From: Blastocladiella britannica
Taxonomy: Eukaryota; Blastocladiomycota; Blastocladiomycetes; Blastocladiales; Blastocladiaceae
NCBI GenBank assembly: GCA_025349905.2
Contig: MU624992.1
Location: 1 to 14,593 of the forward strand
Direction: 5' to 3'
Length of the DNA: 14,593 nucleotides
Part shown: in pieces, positions 8,735 through 14,593 of the stretch
How the letters are laid out: the number at the start of each line of letters is the position of its first letter
Numbering within the stretch: the stretch's first letter is position 1
Notes under the pieces: generated by a model
Databases searched by the model: none
The model's input: only the letters and a program-made list of their open reading frames with translations
What the model was told of the DNA's origin: nothing
Translations under genes and position numbers: made by a program

Positions 8735-9090
8735 AATACCGAGAATCTCATTCAGCAGTTGTCGTACCAGAACAACCGGAGCTGATCGCCTCAAAGCAAA
8801 GACGGCAACTGGTACACGACGAGCACCTTGGACCACAAGATCGCGGACTCAAAGTGCAGACCGGACATTGTTACAGGCACGGGCACCAGCAAGCATTTCT
8901 GGTGCATCTATGTGTAAAGGATCGGTAGAGTGAGCAAGGAGTTCCCACTCAATCAGTGGCGCTCCATACTGCTGCTCTAGGTCGCTGACACCGTGCTCAG
9001 GTACTGGACCTGGAATTGGATGGACGCGAACGAGTACCTTGTCACGGATTCTTGATCGCCGCATTCTTGGTCGTGACCTGAATAACTAGT
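8735..9090 (+). pseudogene. possible decayed coding relic with several in-frame stops
   Basis: Frame 2 reads in protein-like blocks broken by stops. The first is LIQQLSYQNNRS then TGA. The second is DGNWYTTSTLDHKIADSKCR followed directly by PDIVTGTGTSKHFWCIYV and TAA. The third is VSKEFPLNQWRSILLL then TAG, and the fourth VADTVLRYWTWNWMDANEYL. At about 9001-9078 a second frame becomes better (RVPCHGFLIAAFLVV), as after a frameshift. The CRPDIV pattern followed by a W-x-x-V/I strand is loosely like the PDxx / WxxVxVxVE.K core seen before fungal FunK1 and Crinkler-type domains. That comparison is weak and from memory. The alternative is chance; a minus-strand frame (9064-8849) is also open here. 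Confidence 0.2.
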
Positions 9091-9359
9091 TTTGGCTGCC
9101 ACGTTGTACTAGTACCGCCGATCCCATCCCGCCACAGCAATTTGGCGCCCCGATTTGCGCGCACGCGGCCAATAGTGCGCCTCCCGCGCTGCAGCTGACC
9201 TGGTTGCTGTTTCGCCGACCACCGCAATAATTTTGGTCCTCGCCCGACAGCAGCATCAGCCGTTGCGAATGGTGGTGACCTAAGCGTTACTTCCAAGAGT
9301 ACACGCGCCTTCCACGGCGCTCCCTGGCGTCTGATTGCGGCTCACTTTTATTTCTTGAA

Positions 9360-9402
9360 TTCAGCCTCCTCAATCCGTCTGACAGCAAGCAAGGAGGCTG
9401 AA
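9360..9402. repeat. 11-bp perfect inverted repeat with 21-nt loop
   Basis: TTCAGCCTCCT (9360-9370) and AGGAGGCTGAA (9392-9402) are exact reverse complements. They lie between the possible relic and the 3' end of the unknown minus-strand gene. A smaller arm pair, ACTTCC/GGAAGT (9445-9458), follows about 45 nt later. The stem-loop could be a 3' RNA structure, a remnant of a small mobile element, or chance. No flanking target duplication is evident. Confidence 0.55.
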
Positions 9403-9502
9403 AGATCGTAAAACTACCAACCCCCTGCCAAGTAATAAAAGTACACTTCCAAGGAAGTATCAGCATAACAAGTTTTGTTGCTCTTGAAAAATGAAAATCA
9501 AA

Positions 9503-10197
9503 TCATTCTTTCCGCCAGGTCCACCGACGGCGAATAAAGTACCGCCGCTTCTCATTCAAGATCCCTGGCCGCGCGGGAACATCCAGGGAACCGATCGTGT
9601 CGATGATCTCACTGCCCTGAACGAGACACAGATGCGAGGGCTTCGGGAAAACCCCGTTACCATTCGCGACGACGAACTCGTCCGAATCGACCTTTTGGCC
9701 AGGAGCAGCGGAGTAGCGGTCTGCGCGCCGAACGCCAGCGTACTGGAGTACGAGCACGGCGCCAGCCCGCGTCTCTGGCACGTTTGGCGTCAGGAACGCG
9801 ACGACCTCGCTGTACTCGATCATGTCGTCGTCCCAAAACGAGATGGCGTGACGCATCCGATTGTTGAATGAATCCTCGTCTGCATATTGTAAAGGTCAAC
9901 AGCGTGTCCAAATAAGTCCCAAAAAAAAAAAAAGGAGTTCATACCCCGGTGGCCCACGGCATCGATCACCTCCTTTCGGTTGGCAAATTGTGCTTGCGGC
10001 CAGAACCGGATCTCCGGGGTTGGCTGGAGGTTGGGCTCCTGCCGACGGAAAATGGCTCAGAGGCCGCGTTCCCATTGCCCAAACATGTCTCCTTGCACCT
10101 CAAAGCGTCGATGGAGGTACCGAGTGAACCGCTCGACCGTCGGCGGGCGAGTGTGCCTGAACACGAGCTTCTCGGTATGAATACCCAAGATACCGGG
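9503..10197 (-). CDS. unrecognised spliced gene or gene remnant, 5' end unresolved
   Basis: Three minus-strand blocks join in phase: 10197-10099, 10038-9945 and 9879-9503 (stop TGA 9505-9503). The 65-nt intron 9944-9880 is clear, beginning GTATGA, carrying a T12 run and ending ATGCAG. The 60-nt segment 10098-10039 (GTGCAA...CGGCAG) contains the only in-frame stop (TGA 10059-10057). Removing it as an intron keeps the frame. The product is about 190 aa and includes HTRPPTVERFTRYLHRRFE, EIRFWPQAQFANRKEVIDAV, SFNNRMRHAISFWDDDMIEY and AGAVLVLQYAGV. Upstream, a pyrimidine tract (about 10268-10244) with no AG until CAACCAG (ending 10198) suggests a further intron. A possible first exon with a signal-peptide-like start (MRGAAILLCALFLVSL) begins at ATG 10405, but it would need a 169-nt intron and would overlap the first bases of PFDN4 on the other strand. 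No family is recognised. If the 60-nt intron is not real, this is a pseudogene. Confidence 0.5.
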
Positions 10198-10388
10198 CTG
10201 GTTGCCGGCGGAAATGCAAATGAGGCATGAGCAAACCAGAAGGGTGAGGAAAAAAAAGGAAAAAAAGGCACAGTACCACGATCCGGCCAACCGAGGCCTC
10301 GAGGGAAGGTCGCCACCTTCAGGGAGATGTTGATGGAAGGTTGGCGAAAGAGCTCTTTAACGAAACCAAGAATAACGCACAAAGTAAA

Positions 10389-10922
10389 ATGGCCGCCCCA
10401 CGCATGATGGACGCTGGCGACGAGGCAGACGTGAACGTGTCCTGGACCGACCAAAACAACATCAACACCTTCTCGCGCCTCAACTCGCGCCTTGACGCAC
10501 TGGAGGCCCGTTACGAGGGCAGAAAAGTATTGTACTTTTTTTTTATTGCTACGTCGTCTGAATGTTACGCTGATCACGCCAAATGAACTTTTGCAGAAGG
10601 AAAAGGAGGACTTGGACGACCTGGTGGCCGAGCTCGAGCTGTGCGATGACGACGAGATCATCAAGTGCGCTTCTTATTGCATTGTGCCTCATCATAGGAT
10701 TGACCCATGCATATTCAAATTCACAGGTACCGAGTCGGCGACGTATTCGTTAATGCCCCTTATGAGCGCGTCAAGGAGTGGCTGGAGCGCGACCTCGCCG
10801 CCATCGATACCGACGTGTCCTCGCTCAAGGACAGCATGGACGATCTGGTTGCGCAAATGGACAAGCTCAAGTCCATCCTGTACAAGCGCTTTGGCAGCTC
10901 CATCAACCTCGAGCGGTCTTGA
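10389..10922 (+). CDS. PFDN4: prefoldin subunit 4 (GIM3/PFDN4), 3 exons, 133 aa
   Basis: Exons are 10389-10526, 10597-10664 and 10727-10922, totalling 402 nt with all phases fitting. The introns are 70 nt (GTATTG...TTTGCAG) and 62 nt (GTGCGC...TTCACAG). The protein is a beta-type prefoldin: an N-terminal coiled coil (VSWTDQNNINTFSRLNSRL, then KKEKEDLDDLVAELEL), a DDDEIIKYRVGDVFV hairpin, a C-terminal coiled coil (SLKDSMDDLVAQMDKLKSIL) and the family's typical ending LYKRFGSSINLE. The length equals that of human PFDN4 (134 aa). Prefoldin is a cytosolic hexamer that captures nascent actin and tubulin and passes them to the chaperonin TRiC/CCT. ATG 10389 is chosen because the open frame further upstream has no ATG; Met codons also occur at residues 6-7. 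The gene converges with MTR4 across 30 nt. Confidence 0.95.
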
Positions 10923-10930
10923 GAATATAT

Positions 10931-10936
10931 TTTATT
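10931..10936 (-). terminator. AATAAA poly(A) signal for MTR4
   Basis: TTTATT on the plus strand reads AATAAA on the minus strand, 16 nt past the MTR4 stop (10955-10953). The gap to the PFDN4 stop (10920-10922) is only 30 nt, so cleavage at the usual distance would fall inside the last PFDN4 codons. MTR4 and PFDN4 transcripts would then overlap at their 3' ends. Confidence 0.6.
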
Positions 10937-10952
10937 TATCATACGACTACCC

Positions 10953-13900
10953 CTACAAGTAGAGCGAGTTGGCAAACACAATGTCGCGCTTGATCTTGGC
11001 GGCGCCGTCGGTAAATTTGACCACCAGGTCGTTGTTGCCCATGGCGCGTGCCGCGGCCGTCATTTGCTTGAGCAGCTCCTCGAGCATGCGGAAGTTGCGC
11101 ACCAGGTTGCCCTCGAACACGTCCGTCATTTTGCAGATCTGGGCAAACGACGCGCCGCACGCCCACGCGTACGCCACGTCCATGAGGTCGCCCTTGTACA
11201 TCTCGAGCATCTCGGCCTCGTCAATCTGCAGCAGCGCCTCCTTGGACACCTGCACCACGCGCTTGTGGGTCTCGTGCAGCGCCTGCAGCGGCCGCGCCAG
11301 CTCCTCGCGCTGCTTGACGGGCCCGCCTTTCGCCTTGGCCGTGACCCGGTCCACAAACGTCACCACCGACAGCAGCGCCACGCACTGCTCGACCGTCAGG
11401 TCGTTGAATGTGCCCTGGAACAGCAGCTCCGTCAGCAGCAGCGTGTCGCCGGTGGAGATCTCGCATGCCACGCGGCCTTTGAGCTTGACCACGTCGCGCT
11501 CGTCCGTGAACCCGAGCCGCCGCAGCACGCGCTTGCGAGCCTTGAGCTCGTCCAGCTGCGCGACCGCCTCGCACGCCGCAATCTTGCGCCGCACCGCCTT
11601 GATTTGCTCCGACACGTCCAGCTTGCGCTGGTACTCGGCGTACAGCGTGTCGAGTCGCGGGTCGGACGCCAGCGGGTGGCTCGTCACTGCTTGCGTGCAT
11701 CGCGTCACTTTGGCCATCAGTTCCACAAACTTGGGCTCGGTGATGCCCATCTCGTTGACGGGGTCAATCACGGGCGGTGCCAGGCGCCGGGCCGGCAGAC
11801 CGCCGCCACCGCCACCGCCAGCCTTGGCGGCCATCTTGGCCAACCGGTCGTGGGTCCCGGCCAGCAACCGCTGCAGCGTCTTGCGCATATCGGCGGACGC
11901 ACGTGCCTGGCGGGCGGTGGTGGTGGATCCGACGTTGACTCGGATGGTGGCGATGGCCTCAATGTCGGTGAGCGGGACCTCGGCCACCACCAGCTCGGCG
12001 TCCAGGATCGACTGGAACCCGGTGGCGTCGTCGGCCTGGAGCTCGTAGGGCTCGACGCCGAGCAGCTTGATGACGTTAACGGCGGTTGACACGGACGCTG
12101 GACTCGCTAGAACCGCCACGTCCACCACATAATTAGTAGCGTCGTCAGCCATATTCTTGCCGTCGGCCTCGGCCTGCTTGAGCGCCTTGGTCTTGGCGGT
12201 GCCCAGCACCAGACCCCAGCCAAAGTCGCGGTCGTCCGCCAGCCGCACTCGCACCAGGCGACCCGTCGGCAGATACGCCATCGCGTGCTGCGGGTGGGTC
12301 ACCACCTTGCGCACCTCGCGGCCGTACGCCTCGAGCGTGTACTTGGCCTCGTAGTACGACCGCACCAGCGCCTCGTCCTCGACCTCCATGCTCGTGTACA
12401 GGTCCTCGAGCTCGGTCGCGTGCTGCAGCAGCTGCGGGAGCATCGCGTTGTTCTGGAACTGGCGGAACGACCCGCGAATCAGGTACTCGGGCGAGATGCC
12501 CTCGACGCGCGTCAGGTTGAGGATCATGTTGTATCCTAGTCGGAACGCCGAGTACAGTGCGTCCGAGACGCCCTTGACCATGGACTTGGCCTTCTCCGAG
12601 TCGATCTTTTGGTCCACCATCATGATCACGATGCCCTTGTCGTCGAGACCACGGCGACCGGCGCGACCCGACATTTGAATGTACTCGCCGCCCGTCAAGT
12701 GGCGCGACTCTTTGCCGTCAAACTTCTCGATCTTGGTGAACACCACCGTCTTGGCGGGCATGTTGAGCCCGATCGAGAACGTCTCAGTCGCAAACAGCGC
12801 CTTGAGCAAGCCCTCTTGGAACAGGATTTCAATCACCTCCTTGAGAATCGGCAGCAGGCCAGAGTGGTGCACGCCGACGCCGCGGCGCAACAACGGCAGA
12901 ATGTTGGTGATTTGGGGCAGGTTGCGGTCCTCTTCGCTGAGCACGTCGACGGCGTTGTTGAACACAGTGTTGACGAGCGCCTTTTCGTCATCTAGTTTTT
13001 TTTGTTGTCAGTGATCGGGTACATACAATACAAAAAAAAAATTGATATATGTACCGCTGTTGAAATCAAGCCCGCTGAGCGCCATGGCAAGAGATTCGAC
13101 CTCCTTTTTCGCAAAGGAAAAGACAATCACCGGGTGATAGTCCTTTTTCATGATCATGTTGACCACGCGCAGCACGTCCGTCTTGGACGTCTGGCCACGG
13201 TTCTTTTTGACGGCACCACCGGCACTAGCGCCACCGCCCTTGTCCTTGCCGCCACCGACACCGGAACCACCGGCAGAGTCGTCCGACGAAGCCAACTGGG
13301 CCATGGCGGTCTGGAAGTTGTCCTCGCGGAACGTGCCCTTTTCGTCCACGACCAGGGAAATACCCTTGGCGCCCTGTGGGAACACGTAGTGCTGCAGCGG
13401 CGTTGGACGGTAGTCGGTGTAGACAACGTGACACGGCTGGTGGTGGATCTTGGCGATCCAGGCGGCAAACTGCTTGGCATTGGGGATGGTGGCCGACAGG
13501 AACGCAAAGTGCACGGTGGGTGGCAGCAGGATCAGCGTCTCCTCCCAGACGACGCCGCGCTCCTTGTCGCGCATGTAGTGGATTTCGTCGTACACGACCC
13601 ACGAGATTTCGCGCAGGATCGAGGCGCCGCGGTACAGCATGGACCGCAGAATCTCGGTGGTCATGACCAGGCACGATGCGTTCGGGTTGATGGTGGTGTC
13701 CCCCGTCATTAGGCCCACGTCGCCAAACTCGGCGTCGAGCTCACGGTACTTTTGGTTGGACAGGGCCTTGATGGGCGACGTGTAAATCACCCGTTGCTTG
13801 TTCTTGAGCGCCTGGGCAATGGCGTACTCAGCGACCACGGTCTTTCCGGCGGACGTGTGTGCGGCCACCAGCACCGACTCGTTGCGCTGGATGCACCAGA

Positions 13901-14471
13901 TCGAGTACTCTTGGAACGGATCGAGCGTGAACGGGTACTGGCGGCACCACTCGGCCTGTGGCGGGGGCACGTAGTCGTGGATCGGGACAAACCGCGACCG
14001 GTCGTAGTCGTGTGGAATCACCACCTCGTGCCGCGTCGACACGTTGGCCTTGGTGAACTTGACCTCGCCCGACGCCCCGACCGCGCCCGGAATGGCTCCG
14101 GCGGCACCGCCGGCCATGCCCTCGAGCGCGCCCGTGCCGCCAACCACGCCAATGATTTGCTCGGTCTCGGTCGTGAACTCGTCCAGCACCACCGGTTCCG
14201 GCGCCAGGTCGTCAATGTGACGACCGCCGTGGCCATTTGTCGTCGCATCATCGTCACCAAATCCGGCTTCGCTCTCGCGTCGTGCGCGCTTCACGGGCGG
14301 TGGGGCGTCCACGACAAGTGCAGCAGCTTCTTGTGACACGGGCGGCGACACGGCGCGCTTGCGCTTGGAGGCCGACGTGGGCATGGGCAGGGGAATCGGC
14401 GGGAGCACGGCCGCCGCGGTCGCATCCGAGTCGAAGGCGCCAAAGACGTCGTCAATGTCCATTGGGTCCAT
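10953..14471 (-). CDS. MTR4: MTR4, DExH-box RNA helicase of the nuclear exosome/TRAMP, 2 exons, 1151 aa
   Basis: Exon 1 is 14471-13055 and exon 2 is 12991-10953. The 63-nt intron starts GTACAT and ends AACTAG, with a CACTGAC branch-like site, and it joins GLDFNS to [11 protein letters not shown]. Features in order: disordered N-terminus with NLS-like KRKR and KRARR; Walker A AHTSAGKT (204-211); [26 protein letters not shown] (295-298); SAT (326-328); a Gly/Ser-rich charged insert (about 395-430) between the RecA domains; [20 protein letters not shown] (578-587); the arch with a KOW-like stretch ([27 protein letters not shown]); and the C-terminal helical domain ending [16 protein letters not shown]. 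Mtr4 unwinds RNA 3'-5' and feeds it to the nuclear exosome, for example 5.8S precursors and the excised 5'-ETS. The arch and KOW distinguish it from cytosolic Ski2. Its length is slightly above yeast (1073) because of the N-terminus and the Gly-rich insert. ATG 14471 (MDPMDIDD) has an A-rich context and fits Mtr4 N-termini. Confidence 0.96.
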
Positions 14472-14569
14472 TTTTTTGATATTATGCGGTACGCGGCCAG
14501 GAAAGAGGCATTTCGGCCTAGGCTGCGACGCGAACGTCAGCTGATGAATCGCCAACTCTTCGCCTTTGC

Positions 14570-14593
14570 AAAAAAAAAAAAAAAAAAAAAAAA
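14570..14593. repeat. A24 homopolymer at the window end
   Basis: Positions 14570-14593 are all A (poly-T in the sense of MTR4), about 100 nt upstream of the MTR4 start. It may be a genuine promoter-proximal poly(dA:dT) tract, which disfavours nucleosomes in fungi. Equally, it may simply be where an assembly stopped at a homopolymer. Confidence 0.5.

Larger units (their letters stand above)
7860..9502. other. about 1.6 kb gene-poor stretch
   Basis: No intact, recognisable gene is visible on either strand. The longest open frame (+, 8109-8933, first ATG 8189) has an incoherent composition and carries a TATA box inside it. Supported contents are T-rich/A-rich DNA at 7936-7963 next to the UTP6 leader, a 14-bp stem-loop near 8340-8377, a TATA box at 8698, a possible decayed coding relic at about 8735-9090 and an 11-bp perfect stem-loop at 9360-9402. 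Local composition is less G/C-rich than in the flanking genes. Confidence 0.6.

Noticed and set aside
8109..8933. 274-codon plus-strand open frame in the gene-poor stretch
   Set aside because: It begins with TTG (first ATG 8189), has incoherent composition, runs through the TATA box and the hairpin, and shows no intron or family signal.
9966..10664. 232-codon minus-strand open frame over the 5' part of PFDN4
   Set aside because: It opens inside PFDN4 exons and introns on the opposite strand with Ser-rich nonsense composition. The coherent minus-strand signal below 10200 is in a different frame.
10969..12089. Two long plus-strand open frames (359 and 341 codons) antisense to MTR4
   Set aside because: They are a by-product of GC-rich codon use in MTR4. 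The minus strand carries an unmistakable helicase.
1..14593. CRISPR array, insertion sequence, prophage or bacterial operon
   Set aside because: No direct-repeat array, transposase or phage gene is seen, and the spliceosomal introns and gene content are eukaryotic.

Overview
The window is eukaryotic nuclear DNA. Its genes are split by very short GT-AG introns (56-74 nt), are closely packed and sit on both strands. The coding sequence is GC-rich, and the readable proteins are closest to fungal ones. A zoosporic or other early-diverging fungus (chytrid or blastocladiomycete type) fits best. That placement is inference from gene style, because no rRNA or other marker is present.

Layout, left to right. 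Positions 1-105 may be the 3' end of a gene cut by the window edge. Positions 262-3597 (+) hold an 11-exon RAD16-type SNF2/RING repair ATPase. Positions 3680-5620 (+) hold a disordered, basic, Ser/Pro-rich protein with an AT-hook; it starts 82 nt after RAD16 and has one in-frame 57-nt intron. Tail-to-tail with it, only 35 nt away, lies UTP6 (7859-5656, -), a HAT-repeat subunit of the small-subunit processome. About 1.6 kb (7860-9502) then has no convincing intact gene; it holds two hairpins, a TATA box and a possible decayed coding relic. Next comes an unrecognised spliced gene or gene remnant on the minus strand (about 10197-9503, 5' end unresolved). Prefoldin subunit 4 follows (10389-10922, +, three exons). 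Tail-to-tail with it across a 30-nt gap is MTR4 (14471-10953, -, two exons), the exosome-cofactor RNA helicase. The window ends in a run of 24 A.

The four recognised genes are housekeeping: RAD16 in global-genome nucleotide excision repair, UTP6 and MTR4 in pre-rRNA processing, PFDN4 in actin/tubulin folding. UTP6 and MTR4 belong to the same pathway, since Mtr4 acts on the 5'-ETS released by the processome to which UTP6 belongs, but nothing in the sequence shows that they are co-regulated. I found no convincing new multi-gene system. The items most worth a second look are the unknown minus-strand gene, the non-canonical RING in RAD16, a strong splice donor overlapping the RAD16 stop codon, and the stem-loops in the gene-poor stretch.
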